Positions 1 through 10,441 of a stretch of 50,944 bases of DNA are shown in pieces. Source of the stretch: Amanita rubescens (Eukaryota > Basidiomycota > Agaricomycetes > Agaricales > Amanitaceae). Both the position numbers and the translations under genes were made by a program. The notes beneath the pieces are model-generated. The model made no database searches and had not been told where the DNA came from. It saw nothing but the letters and a program-made list of their open reading frames with translations. Numbering within the stretch: the stretch's first letter is position 1; each line of letters starts with the position of its first letter. Where the stretch lies: assembly GCA_015039365.1 (NCBI GenBank), contig WION01000378.1:1-50944 (forward strand), given 5' to 3'.

Positions 1-126
1 GCACCCAAACGAACACTGAGTTCATTTACAGCCTACGTCCCATCTGCGAGACCTTGTTCTATTTTCTCCTTCTCGCCTATACGACTGGAATTGAGGCATG
101 TAGTGGAACGCTCTGTAGCACGTGGA

Positions 127-293
127 TTCCAGGGAAAATCGGACCTCGAGAGAGTAGCGCCTGGTTGGAAAGAGGCTCATGTGCTTGCGTGTAATGCCTT
201 GAACCTCGCAGTGGAAGCTGGGGCGAAAGCAGCGAATCGTGATAAGGCTGCAAATGAAAAAACCGAGGAAGCTCTTAGGTGCCTACAGGAAAG
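127..293 (+). pseudogene. Isolated coding-like exon, copy 1
   Basis: An open stretch (about 55 residues) rich in Ala, Glu and Lys, containing KEAHVLACNALNLAVEAG and EKTEEALRCLQE. It reads as an amphipathic helix, possibly coiled coil. A GTTAGG donor-like site follows the LQE codons. I see no convincing start or downstream exon, so it looks like one exon of a longer gene cut by the window edge or by duplication. It recurs at 2657-2823 with indels. Its family is not recognised. Confidence 0.35.
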
Positions 294-764
294 GTTAGGC
301 TTGTGTTTTCATTTTGGATTGTAGAACTGATTAGTTAATTTTGTTTAGCCTTGCCGCCATTCCTACTCCTCATAGAAAGGATATTGATCTGATGCGCTCT
401 TGGGATGAGGATGGTGTTGAATTTTGCTGAGAGTGGACGTTAACCGAAAAGAAAGAAGAAAAACATGTAGACCTTGTCATCCTGGCGAAATAAGGGAGGC
501 GCGCAACATCAGAAAAAACTGAACTCGTAAATTAAGCTGAAAAACGGCCGATTTGCTCAACTGTTCTACTTTCATAGCTCTCAAGTTCAGCCAACCTGAG
601 ATTTTACAAAAATAAACTATATGTATTAGATAGTTAATCTTATCCTTATCAAGCCTAATTCCCAACAAAGTTTGCGTATTTTGTGAAAGCCAGAACGATG
701 CTACAAATGTAAACCTGATCCCAACAGTATCGATATTGTAATGTAACTGACGTCCGCACACTCC

Positions 765-2276
765 CTAATCCTGATCAAAAGAGAAACCGCCGTGGTTAAT
801 TTGAAGCTGCCTCCTCGACAAATCTTGCCTCTGAAATGAAACTGAATAGTAGCTATGATAATCACTATGATCGTGGCGTTGACGATCGTACTGCATTCCG
901 CTTTCCTTGCCGAATTTATCCAACCTAGCCAGTTTATATTCGGGGGGTTCAACCCGGGAGTAAAGGTACTGGAGCGGTTTGTCTGGTGCCTGACCGTCAG
1001 AAGAACAGATTCGGGATTGCACCATTTTCAACATCGTCGAGACTGAACATTTAGTGGGACAATCCGCTGTCAAGAATCTCAGATTGGGACATAGTGAGTC
1101 ATCCCGGTCTAAGGTAAATCTTTGGAGCACTTTCTCGTTAACCAAAATACGGGAGGTGGGCCAAGACTGCTGGATTTTCAGCGACGTGAGCGAATCGCAA
1201 GACCTATGGGCTAGGAGATCAAGCAAACCTCCTGGTTTGAAATCAAGCGTATGGATCTCCAATTTGTCAAGCAAACAGGACGATCGCGTGAAAAAATTCA
1301 AGAGTGATCCGATGTCGTACATCGTAATGTTGCTTATATACACATCCCGAAGAGATGGCAAGAAAAGCACATCCATGACTTGTGGAGGACAGAGTGCCCA
1401 GAGGGATAAGCTGACCAAGTTGCGCAAGGGTATGGGACCGGGCATCGATCCTGGGGAATGAACAGCAATAGCAATTGATAGCTGCACAAGTTTTGAGCAC
1501 TCCTTTAGAATGATGGTCGCCTGCGAAGGAGTCAGGGCGGCGATGATTTGAAGATGTGTAAGTTGTGCCCATGGAATAGTTTCGTTCCCAGAAAGCCGGT
1601 AGTGCAGGCCGACTGAACATAGTCGCCGTAATGAATGCCATCCATCCAAAGAAAACAAAACTGAGTCTGGTGGTGGCGATGTCCAGTGGTTCGCCGTTGG
1701 TTGGTGATACATGACTTCCCAACGCGTGGCGTAGTCGGTGAAAACGGATACGATGGGAGCTCCAGGCCCTGTCCCATCCAGAGGCACACTGACATCACAG
1801 AATATGTACAGCGTTAGAGGCATCGACCGAGAGCGCTTGATCCATTGAACAAGGTCAGCAGCCTTGCTTTTAGCCCGGTCCTCCCCCATACCCAATGGGA
1901 TATGGACGACCACGTTCCTCCATAGTTTAGGGAAGGAAAAGGCGAGAGATCGCCACGATGAACACACCGCACAGAGGACGAAAGGATTTAACGTTCTTCG
2001 CCGGCTCTCACCCTTGCTGGGCTCCAAATAATTGCTGGGATGGACTTCCACCCAGTCAATGTGCAAAGCAAGAATGAAGATTTCGGCCAAGACCTCCAAA
2101 GGGACACTGCGAATAGGTGACTTGAACGCCAAAGCAGCAGCGTCTGAACGCGTGCAGGCACTGGCACCATTGTATCCCGCAGCACTCCCCGATTGGACGG
2201 CGTGAGTGTCATCCCGAGTTGAGTCATTAGAAGTGCTCGCAGAAGCTTGTTCGGGCTCTGGTCTCCTAGGTGGCAT
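765..2276 (-). CDS. F-box / LRR-like protein, tandem copy 1
   Basis: A 503-residue uninterrupted ORF starting at an ATG (MPPRRPEPEQ). Residues 1-50 are Ser/Thr/Asp rich and disordered. An F-box-like motif follows at about 53-115 (IRSVPLEVLAEIFILAL, then CAVCSSWRSLAFSFPKLW), the standard arrangement of agaricomycete F-box proteins that bind Skp1 in SCF ubiquitin ligases. The rest holds irregular leucine-rich segments (HLQIIAALTP, LVSLSLWAL, LPSLRDVYIS) likely to form an LRR-type substrate-binding face. The last 50 residues are polar and low in hydrophobics. It is the paralog of the gene at 3199-4707; the substrate is unknown. Confidence 0.85.
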   Translation of the reverse strand: MPPRRPEPEQASASTSNDSTRDDTHAVQSGSAAGYNGASACTRSDAAALAFKSPIRSVPLEVLAEIFILALHIDWVEVHPSNYLEPSKGESRRRTLNPFVLCAVCSSWRSLAFSFPKLWRNVVVHIPLGMGEDRAKSKAADLVQWIKRSRSMPLTLYIFCDVSVPLDGTGPGAPIVSVFTDYATRWEVMYHQPTANHWTSPPPDSVLFSLDGWHSLRRLCSVGLHYRLSGNETIPWAQLTHLQIIAALTPSQATIILKECSKLVQLSIAIAVHSPGSMPGPIPLRNLVSLSLWALCPPQVMDVLFLPSLRDVYISNITMYDIGSLLNFFTRSSCLLDKLEIHTLDFKPGGLLDLLAHRSCDSLTSLKIQQSWPTSRILVNEKVLQRFTLDRDDSLCPNLRFLTADCPTKCSVSTMLKMVQSRICSSDGQAPDKPLQYLYSRVEPPEYKLARLDKFGKESGMQYDRQRHDHSDYHSYYSVSFQRQDLSRRQLQINHGGFSFDQD

Positions 2277-2656
2277 TGTTTTTTTAAATGATGCAGAGGA
2301 GCGATAGAATATAGCGCGTTGGACAAGAAAAATGGCGGCAGTGCGGGCCTGAGAGGCCCTGACTAATCAATTTCAAAGTTCGCAAAGCTTACAATGTACA
2401 TAACGAGAAGGACCAATGCGAGAGAACGCTCACAGTCAATCCCTGAGCGAGAGCGATTGTGACCAGAGCTAGAGCGGCCACAGTTGCATAGTCAGTAACA
2501 TGGTACAACATTTGTACGGAATCGGTCACTTGCCACGGTACGGTGCTAGTGGGCAATGTCAAGTTATTGCAAGCTGAAGGTTCAAATTCAAAAGCCTTAC
2601 CTCGCGCCCGTGTGGCTATGTGACGGATTTGTAGCGCGGTAGCCGTAGAACGCCGG
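2277..2656. other. Intergenic, F-box copy 1 upstream flank
   Basis: Shared 5' flank of the duplicated F-box genes. No ORF worth calling. It must hold the promoter of the minus-strand gene ending at 2276. The opening (GTTTTTTTAAATGATGCAGAGGAGCGATAGAATATAG is conserved in shorter pieces near 4708) is the best conserved part between units. Confidence 0.5.
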
Positions 2657-2823
2657 GCCAGGGAAAATCGACCTCGAGAGAGTACGCCTGGTTGGGAAGA
2701 GGCTCATGTGCTTGCGTGTAATGCCTTGAACCTCGTAGTGGAAGCTGGGGCGAAAGCAGCGAATCGTGATAAGGCTGCAAATGAAAAAACCGAGGAAGCT
2801 CTTAGGTGCCTACAGGAAAGGTT
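2657..2823 (+). pseudogene. Isolated coding-like exon, copy 2 (frameshifted)
   Basis: Second copy of the exon at 127-293. The later part (AHVLACNALNL onward) is nearly identical, but single-base losses near the start (ATCGACCTCG instead of ATCGGACCTCG, GTACGCCTGG instead of GTAGCGCCTGG) break the frame. It came along with the tandem duplication and is probably not translated. Confidence 0.5.
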
Positions 2824-3198
2824 AGGCTTGTGTTTTCATTTTGGATTGTAGAACTGATTAGTCGATTTTGTTTAGCCTTGCCGCCATTCCTACGGATATT
2901 AATCTGATGCGCTCTTGGGATGAGGATAGTGTTGAATTTTGCTGAGAGTGGACGTGAACCGAAAAGAAATAACATGTAGACCTTGTCATCCCGGCAAAAT
3001 AAGGGAGGCGCGCAACATCAGGAAAAACTGAACTTGTAAATTAAGCTGAAAACGTCTCTCAAGTTCAGCCAACCTGAGATATTACAAAAATAAACTATAT
3101 GTATTAGATAGTTAATCTTATCATTATCCAGCGTATTTTGTGAGCCACAAATGCCCAACAGGATCGATATTGTAATGTAACTGACGTCCACGCACTGC

Positions 3199-4707
3199 CT
3201 AATCCTGATCAAAAGAGAAACTGCCATGGTTAATTTGAAGCTGCCTCCTCGACAAATCTTGCCTCTGAAATGAAACTGAGTAGTCATGGTAGCTACGAAA
3301 ATCACTACGATCGTGGCGTTGACGATCGTACTGCATTCCGCTTTTCTTGCCGAATTTATCCAATCTATCCAGTTTATACTCGGGAGATTCAACCCGGAAG
3401 TAAAGGTACTGAAGCGGTGCCTGACCGTCAGAAGAACAGATTCGGGATTGCACCATTTTCAACAGTGTCGAGACTGAACATTTAGTGGAACAATCCGCTG
3501 TCAAGAACCTCAGATTGGGACACAGTGAGTCATCCCGGCCCAAGGTAAATCTTTGGAGCACTTTGTTGTTAACCAAATTAGGGGAGGCGGGCCAAAACTC
3601 CTGGATTTTCAGTGACGTGAGCGAATCGCAAGACCTGTGGGCTAGGATATCAAGCAAACCTCCTGGTTTGAAATCAAGCGTATGGATGTCCAATTTGTCA
3701 AGCAAACAGGACGATCGTGTGAAAAGATTCAAGAGTGATCTGATGTTGTACATCGAAATGTTGCTTATATACACATCCCGAAGAGATGGCAAGAAAAGCA
3801 CATCCATGATTTCTGAAAGACAGAGTGACGAGAGGGATAAACTGACCAAGTTGCGCAAGGGTATGAGACCGGTCGTCGATTCTGGCGAATGAAAAGCAAT
3901 AGCAATTGATATCTGCACAAGTTTTGAGCACTCCTTTGAAATGATGGTCGCCTGCAAAGGAGTCAGGGCGGCGATGATTTGAAGATGTGTAAGTTGTGCC
4001 CATGGAATAATTTCGTTCCCGGAAAGCCGGTAGCACAGGCCGACTAAACATAGTCGCCGTAATGAATGCCATCCATCCAAAGAAAACAAAACTGAGTCTT
4101 GTGCTTCCAGTTCCCAGTGGTTTGCCGATGGTTGGTGATACATGGCTTCCCAACGCGTGGCGTAGTCGGTGAAAACGGATACGATGGGAGCTCCAGGCCC
4201 TGTGCCATCCAGAGGCACACTGACATCACAGAATATGTACAGCGTTAGAGGCATCGACCGAGAGCGCTTGATCCATTGAACAAGGTCAGCAGCCTTGCTT
4301 TTAGCCCGGTCCTCCCCCATATCCAATGGGATATGGACGACCACGTTCCTCCATAGTTTAGGGAAGGAAAAGGCGAGAGATCGCCACGATGAACACACAG
4401 CACAGAGGACGAAAGGATTTAACGTTCTTCGCCGGCTCTCACCCTCGCTGGACTCCAGTAAACAGCTGAGATGGACTTCCACCCGGTCAATGTGCATAGC
4501 AAGAATAAAGATTTCGGCCAAGACCTCCGAAGGGACACTGCGAATAGGTGACTTGAACGCCAAAGCAGCAGCGTCTGAACGCGTGCAGGCACTGGCACCA
4601 TTGTATCCCGCAGCACTCTCCGATTGGACGGCGTGAGTGTCATCCCGAGCTGAGTCATTAGAAGTACTCGCAGAAGCTTGTTCAGGCTCTGGTCTCCTAG
4701 GTGGCAT
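3199..4707 (-). CDS. F-box / LRR-like protein, tandem copy 2
   Basis: A 502-residue intact ORF, paralog of 765-2276. The N-terminus is near identical, including the F-box (IRSVPSEVLAEIFILAM and CAVCSSWRSLAFSFPKLW). Differences cluster in the predicted leucine-rich segments (about residues 260-330) and in the C-terminal quarter, the part expected to contact substrate. A small in-frame loss in the C-terminal quarter (DGQAPDKPLQYL versus DGQAPLQYL) keeps the frame open, which argues that both copies have been under coding constraint since the duplication. Likely an SCF substrate receptor; target unknown. Confidence 0.85.
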   Translation of the reverse strand: MPPRRPEPEQASASTSNDSARDDTHAVQSESAAGYNGASACTRSDAAALAFKSPIRSVPSEVLAEIFILAMHIDRVEVHLSCLLESSEGESRRRTLNPFVLCAVCSSWRSLAFSFPKLWRNVVVHIPLDMGEDRAKSKAADLVQWIKRSRSMPLTLYIFCDVSVPLDGTGPGAPIVSVFTDYATRWEAMYHQPSANHWELEAQDSVLFSLDGWHSLRRLCLVGLCYRLSGNEIIPWAQLTHLQIIAALTPLQATIISKECSKLVQISIAIAFHSPESTTGLIPLRNLVSLSLSSLCLSEIMDVLFLPSLRDVYISNISMYNIRSLLNLFTRSSCLLDKLDIHTLDFKPGGLLDILAHRSCDSLTSLKIQEFWPASPNLVNNKVLQRFTLGRDDSLCPNLRFLTADCSTKCSVSTLLKMVQSRICSSDGQAPLQYLYFRVESPEYKLDRLDKFGKKSGMQYDRQRHDRSDFRSYHDYSVSFQRQDLSRRQLQINHGSFSFDQD

Positions 4708-5132
4708 TGTTTTTTTAAATGATGCAGAGGAGCGATAGAATATAGCACGTTAGACAAGCGGCAGTGAGACTCTGGGCCTGACTAATCAATTTCAAAGTTC
4801 GAATGTCGTCTTTATGACACGGTTTCACAAATGCAAACATCAGTGGCAATAATAAAATGGCAAAGCTTACTTTACGAGAAGGACCAATAAATGAAGCGAG
4901 AGAACGCTCACGGTCAATCCCTGAGTGAGAGCGGTACCGTCAGAGCGGTTATGATCAGAGCTAGAGCGGCCACAGTTGCATAGTCAGTTACGCTGTGTTA
5001 CCAATGTCAAGCTGAGGGTTCAAATTCAAAGCTGCATAGCATTCCTTACCTTGCGCCCGTGACGGATTTGTAGCGCAGTAGCCGTAGAACGCAAACGATA
5101 AACTGTTGGCGCTGCGGGCCAGGATTCCCATC
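4708..5132. other. Intergenic between F-box copy 2 and coiled-coil gene
   Basis: Divergent promoter region: F-box copy 2 is read leftwards from 4707 and the coiled-coil gene rightwards from 5133. Most of it is the duplicated F-box flank; only the last 15-20 bases before the ATG belong to the coiled-coil gene side of the junction. The coiled-coil gene therefore may have lost its ancestral upstream region to the duplication. Confidence 0.5.
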
Positions 5133-8100
5133 ATGACAAAGCCCCTCGCCAACCTCGACACCCATCCTCTTGCACTAGAACTCACAAGTCTTAGAACCAC
5201 CGTCACTCGTTTCCAGGCATGGGATTTCCGTTACTGTTTCCCGGACGCTGAAATTCATCTAACATGTGTCATTTGAAGGATGAAGCTCATACGACATCTA
5301 TCAAACTCCAGCGTCAATCCTTAGACGCTACGCGCGCTCACGACCGCCTTTTCATTCTCGAACGCGAGAACGATGTTCTACGAAAAGAGATTGTTGTCCT
5401 TCGGGCATATCCCCATCCAGATGCTTCGCCAGACGCTCATCCCGCCGTTTCTCAAGTCAAACAACTCTCCTTATCCTTGCGCCAGCTTTCAGACAAGCTG
5501 TCCTTGACAGAAGAAGCGCTGTTGGCACGCACGGCGGACCTTACTCATGCTTTGAGCAAAGCGAAGAGGGCAATGCTCGCCACGGACAGTGCACGTGAAC
5601 TAGTAATGCGTATGCATCGGCGGCAGGAGGAAGATATGGCAAGGGAGAGGGAGGTTCGACTAAAACTCAGAACGGCTAAGGAGCAGATAAATATGTCTGA
5701 TCTAGTCGTGAAGGAGTACGCGGACTTGGTTCGTTCGTTGGAGGGGAAGTTGGCTGCGAATCACGAGGCAAAAACTGCTCCAGAGGTTGCCTCACCGGGT
5801 GGATCAAGCCATACGCCGTTGTCCTCGTTGGCAGGGAGCCGAATCGAAGAGGGGAAATTAGGCCTTCAACGATTGGTTTCAGAGTTTGCTGAAGAATCAG
5901 ATCGTCTCCAGAGGGAGATTGCGCAACTGCAAAACGAGTTGTCTATTTCCAAGGCTCGGTTAGAGGCTCAGAAGAAGACTACCGAACTACACCGTCTTGA
6001 ACTGGCCAAGATTCAAACGCAATTGCAGAAACTTAAGATTGACGATAATACCGCTGCAAAAATGGTATCAAGATACATGTGAGTTTGTTCGTCCATCCTG
6101 GACGAACTGAGATCTAAGACATCCATTCATAGGAGGTTCTCGCAAATGTCAACCGATACTCTACACACTGCTCTTGGTTCGTTAAAAGCCAGGCATGCTG
6201 CCACGGTTGATACACTATCCACCCAGGTATCGTCCCTGACACGACGTCTGCAAGAAACGGAGACGACGTGCGAACGGACTTCGTAGCGCTCTGGACGAAC
6301 TAGGCGGGGATTATATGAAAGAATCTTATGGGCGACGCAGAGAAGTCACCCTACGGATCAAATTAATACATCGGGAGGAAAGCTTGATTGAGAGCTTGCG
6401 GAGGTGGACTCTTCGTGCCCAGGAGGCTCTCAATAAAGCTCAAGACGTACCGGCGCAGGAAAGCCTAACAAAGATGCTGAATGAAGCGAAGGACATCCTA
6501 ATTTCGACTAATGGACCAGAATCTCAACCCTTTTCTGGATCATTAGCGCGCATTGTTGCCGTGCAAACAATCGCTGATAGTCTTGCGGAGAAATTACACG
6601 CCGAAACCGTCAAAAGGCTAGAGCTAGAAAGACTCTTGGCTATTGGCAGGCATGACCAAGAAGATAAGCCTTTTGTAAACATCCATGAAGGCGACTATCG
6701 GGAAAATAGCACTCAATACGAGGAGGAGGAGTCAAGCGTTGCTATCCAGACATCCACATTCCAGGGCGACGAGGTCCTTTCGCCTCCGATGGTTGGATTG
6801 CCTAGCATCGATTTTGGAGTACCCACAGAGGTTCCGAATCGCCTCCCTGAACAGCTAGCTAGTTTCATTCCGAGCGACCAAGATTGCCATCAGGACAACG
6901 TTCTCAAGAGCGGCTTATCTTCGATCACGGGGGAAAGTGGTGGAGTGGATGGATGCGAAACAATATACCCTGACGCCGCATCCTGACCCCGTAGAACTTC
7001 CAACGCAAGATATATCGGCTATGGAAGAACAACCGAGCGACGAAACCAGTCCTATCGGACGTTCCAATCGCTACCACCCGAGCCCAAGGCCAAGACGCAT
7101 TTGCAAAAGCACCAGTCCCAGAAATCGTCGTGGCGCACTTTGACGACATACCCCAGAGTCTACTTCTTTCTTCAGACGAACATTCACATGCAGAAGAACC
7201 TTATTTCGATGCAGTTCCAGTACCAGACATTCCCTCAATAGGATCAGATATTATTACTAATTTAAATTCCACGGTTCCTCAAGATAATCTAGCGCGACAT
7301 ATAGTATTGCCTTCTTTAGATCCCCAACTTAATCATCCCTTACTTCTCGAGCTCGTCAAGGTGAACCATCGCTACGATGACTTGCAACGTAATCTCCACG
7401 ACTGTCACTTTGCATTAGATGCATTGAAGCAGTCGCTTTCTACTTCTCTGTTGAATCACCAAGTCCCTTCCGACGCTCTAAAGATGGCTTTGGAGCGGCT
7501 TACCGATCACATCGAAGATGCCCGGGTTGAACTTGAAATACGGATAGCTGACGAATCTCTCCTCGCGCGGGGATATGAAACGTTATTATCCGTGCCAGGC
7601 GCCCTGGCTTCAAAAGGTCAATCTGGCAGCGAAACAGCTCCGCTAAGGTCCGAAGTCGAATTGCAAGTCGAGGCATTCGTCTCTGGAACAGAACCTAGCG
7701 TACGGAAAGCTCTAGAAAGCCTGACGCAAAAACTTTCCTGTCGTACAACACGATATCGCGGTTCTGAAACGAGCCATTTCACGATCCGGAAGATGAAGGT
7801 CCTCCAGTGCAACACGAACCAGTGGGTTCGCCCTCTCCTTTGTTTGGGCCTGTGTCCTGCGACTGCGCCTATCATGGGTAGTCGGAGTGGAGGATGGGCA
7901 TCATGGATTAGTAGTTCACCATCTCGGCCCTCGAGCCCCGCGCCGACATTTGGCAACATCATGACGAGCCCTCGCTTGCGGCATTCCCCTTCCCTAAATT
8001 CGACTAGCCCTGGCAAGCCATATCTGTTCAATAGCGACGCAGGCAACATTAAGGATCCATTGGCGAGCTTGGGACTGCGAGTGCCCATGCCATTGTATGT

Positions 8101-8301
8101 TCCCTTGCAAAGCCCCTGCTCAGCCAACAGCTACTACTACGTCCAGGACGGTATCAACGATGTATATGATTGGCCTCGGAGCGAGGACTGCGTCTGGTTC
8201 TTTTACCTCGTTACTCTCACCGCATAGAGCAGTCAGTCCAACGTCAGCAGGGAGTGATGGAAGAGACGGGGACGTGGACCGAGTCCGACGACGTTGAATA
8301 A
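5133..8301 (+). pseudogene. Long coiled-coil protein gene, broken by several single-base shifts
   Basis: I place the start at the ATG at 5133 (MTKPLANLDTHPLALELTSL). Exon 1 ends at 5216; intron 5217-5278 has GC-AG ends and keeps phase. The next exon (5279-6079) is heptad-rich coiled coil (HDRLFILERENDVLRKEIVVL, ESDRLQREIAQLQNELSIS); a GTGAGT intron follows (about 6080-6131). The frame then breaks near 6280 (before a TAG), again near 6950-6985, near 7050, near 7743-7790 and near 7875 and 8215, always so that dropping one base restores a coherent coiled-coil protein. The C-terminal part is Ser/Pro rich (SSPSRPSSPAPTFG, DPLASLGLRVPMP) and ends VMEETGTWTESDDVE. About 900-1000 residues if intact. 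Function unknown; the layout resembles microtubule or spindle-type coiled-coil proteins but that is a guess. Either a young pseudogene or a poorly polished consensus. Confidence 0.6.
5217..5278 (+). other. GC-AG intron in the coiled-coil gene
   Basis: The reading frame of exon 1 (ending TTRFQ-like, ACTCGTTTCCAG) joins in phase 0 to DEAHTTSIKLQ at 5279 only if the intron starts with GC (GCATGG) and ends TTTGAAG. A branch-like CATCTAAC lies 20 bases before the acceptor. No GT donor nearby gives an open junction. Inferred by frame only. Confidence 0.45.
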
Positions 8302-8464
8302 ACAATCATTAAAAAACTAGCTATGGATATCGAAAAGGGAGTAGTAAAATATCATCTGATTTATTTTCTACCACTGCGCGTAAAAACGGGAGAGGGAACA
8401 TGGAAATGGAACGGCTGGTACTGTCAGACTCTTAAGACTTTATTGGAAGCATATGTCATGGCAA

Positions 8465-9865
8465 TTAATGATATGGAGGCGGTGGCTCATCAGGTCAACC
8501 CTTGCGCCCAATCTGATGAACGCTCCATTTGCAACTGCGAAATTTGTGCCCTAAGCTGACGTATATGTTCGTGTATGGTCTCCATCTCCCGCCCTGATCC
8601 CGCTTCGCTAGACGATGAGCCAGGCTCCCTCTGTATCGTTTGCCTTGAGGTAAGATTCTGCATTTCTTGTTGCGCAGTCTGGAGACGCACGTCGATCTCC
8701 ATCTGACGCAATGCTCTGAGTTCGTCTTGGCCTCGATCCTTCGTGTTGAGTGCCTGCAGGTAAAGGCTGGTGCTCTCGCCGAACAGGCACCACAAGGGTG
8801 CAGAGGAGCCGCTGGCCAAGTCATACGAAGTGACCGAGTGGGGATTTTCGTTATTGATGGAGATTTGCCTCATCGCAACCTCGTCGCGGTAGCCATGGAA
8901 TGGTTGCTGATTGAAGGAGGCAATGACGGGCTCAATTGGCCGTTTCCTTTTCATTCTCGAACGTCGGAAGAGAATTCGCGACTAACATAACGAGCGCCTA
9001 GGCCCCCAAGAACACAACCGACGGCGATCCCCACCTCGTTGTTGGATGGTAAATTATGGGCTGCTGTAGATCCTGCAGTGCCAGTGGCGCCAGTGATGCT
9101 GCTGGTGGATGAATTATGGGCTGCTGTAGATCCTGCGGTGCCAGTGGCGCCAGTGATGCTACTGGTGGATGAAGGTCCTAAAGTCGACGAGGTAGTGTTA
9201 TCGGGTTCATCAACCCTAGGTTAATGTTAGAACCGCAGGCGGATAGGGCGGACACAGAATAAACGTACGTGTAAATGGCATAGTCAAAGTTGAGATACGT
9301 GCTGACCGGGTAGTCGTTCGTCGAGATGACCATTTCATGCAAGTCATTGCTTAAACTGCTAGCAGTAAATACGGTAACGTTGTACTGCAAATCTTCAGTG
9401 TTTTCATTAGGCTGGTGATCGGCGGAGCCTACGAGGACTCCATCGAGGGTGAAATTGCAATTTGTATTGGACACGAACGATGGTTCCGAGCGCGTTTGCG
9501 TTTGCGAGAATGAAAAATATCCAAATGGCGACACCTGCAAAAGTAGAGCAGTGATAAATATTTGACTCGGGCAAGGATCGGAAATTTTCTAACCTGTAAA
9601 CGAGAATGTAATGTTCATGTTGTTTATGACCGGATGGTATGTTGCAGCTGTCCATGTTCCGTCAAAGGCCAGGGAGGCGTTCGGATTAGTGGCACAGTCA
9701 GAGCATTCCACACCATGCCAAGGGCCGTTCGGCTGGTAGACGGGTTTCTGCCCGGTTATGTTGTCGCCATAAGTGTCGTCAATGGTTCTGTTGACAAGAA
9801 CTGCCTGTGTCGTGCAGACGAGGAGGAGCGCGAGTAATCCAAGGATGGCTTGTCTAGGTGGGCAT
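8465..9865 (-). pseudogene. PPxY-tailed single-pass membrane protein, copy A (broken)
   Basis: Member of a local family: signal peptide, Asn-glycosylation-rich ectodomain with TIDDTYGD, C-x2-C pair and FDGTWTAATY, Ser/Thr/Gly stalk, one transmembrane helix, cytosolic coiled-coil tail. Here the frame is lost at codon 4 (ATG CCC ACC TAG; copy B has ATCAGA, so one T is extra), again in exon 2 after NANALG, again in the transmembrane segment (GGCCTAGGCG versus GGCCTCGCG in copy B), and once more before the end, where an extra T in CCTGATGAG hides the tail DEPPPPYH. Removing the extra bases gives a full-length relative of copies B, F and G. Exon 3 also carries a 60-bp in-frame duplication in the stalk. 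It lies tail to tail with the coiled-coil gene. Most likely a pseudogene. Confidence 0.8.
9053..9172. repeat. 60-bp tandem duplication in the stalk of copy A
   Basis: Two adjacent 60-base units (9053-9112 and 9113-9172), differing at two positions seen by eye, encode on the minus strand a repeated 20-residue Ser/Thr/Gly/Ala segment (STSSITGATGTAGSTAAHN-like). The length is a multiple of three, so the stalk is extended without a shift. Copy B has only one unit at this place. Confidence 0.85.
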
Positions 9866-10441
9866 GTATCGTAGTCAAAAGCACTATGAGTGCCCGGCGA
9901 TTCTCGGCGCCAAAACGTTACTAGGGGATCTCAAAGTTAGTTGAGGCTTTTGTACGTCAACGCACCTGCCGTAACTTGAAAAGAATCCATTCAGGTCGCC
10001 GTCAACTAGAATTGAAAATACTGCAACTGCCAAAGATGAGAATGTAGCCACCGTGATATCCGATTCGCCGCCACATTCCAGAGACAAGTATCACCTCCAA
10101 TGTGCTTTATAAATGATGCCGACACAGAAATTCTTATTTGATCCTCACGTAACACGACGACGTGATCCGTATAAGGGGTGGTTCCGAGGCAACAACATTG
10201 GTTGTTATCCCGTTCGGCCCAGAGCATGGCGCTTCCCAGAGACGCCTCCGCAACTGAGGTTCATAGAGCAAAAAAAAAAAAACGAAAAAGCAGGGTTGAA
10301 GTGAACGTCAAATGCATTTTATAATTGAGCCAAAATACAAACACGAAAGGTGTTGTACATAGTAGTACGGCGATGTAAAACGTAAGACGTACGTTTGGTT
10401 AAAGCATAAATAGGATGATGTGTAAAAATTGTTCGTGACAA
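9866..10441. other. Intergenic between membrane protein copies A and B
   Basis: No gene recognised. Upstream side of copy A and downstream side of copy B. A poly-A run of 12 lies near 10268. Short ORFs on both strands have no family features. Confidence 0.5.

Larger units (their letters stand above)
127..5117. repeat. Tandem segmental duplication, two units of about 2.5 kb
   Basis: Unit 1 (about 127-2655) and unit 2 (about 2657-5117) align along their whole length: exon fragment, 3' flank, F-box gene on the minus strand, 5' flank. The upstream flank of each F-box gene carries the same block (GACGGATTTGTAGCGC, at about 2622 and 5058). The units diverge right after GGGCCAGG: at 2657 the sequence continues into a new unit, at 5120 into the coiled-coil gene. 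That marks the recombination junction. Small indels and substitutions are scattered through both units, so the event is not very recent. Confidence 0.85.

Noticed and set aside
1054..1461. Plus-strand ORF opposite F-box copy 1 (and its twin at 3485-3892)
   Set aside because: Antisense shadow of the F-box reading frame; conserved only because the duplicated gene is conserved.
7618..8127. 169-codon minus-strand ORF inside the coiled-coil gene
   Set aside because: No family features; the plus strand carries the recognisable Ser/Pro-rich coding sequence.
8465..9865. Programmed +1 frameshifting at stop codons (ACC-TAG, ACC-TGA) as an explanation for the breaks
   Set aside because: Sister copies have the uninterrupted frame, several breaks are not at stop codons, and this copy has at least four breaks; decay or consensus error is simpler.
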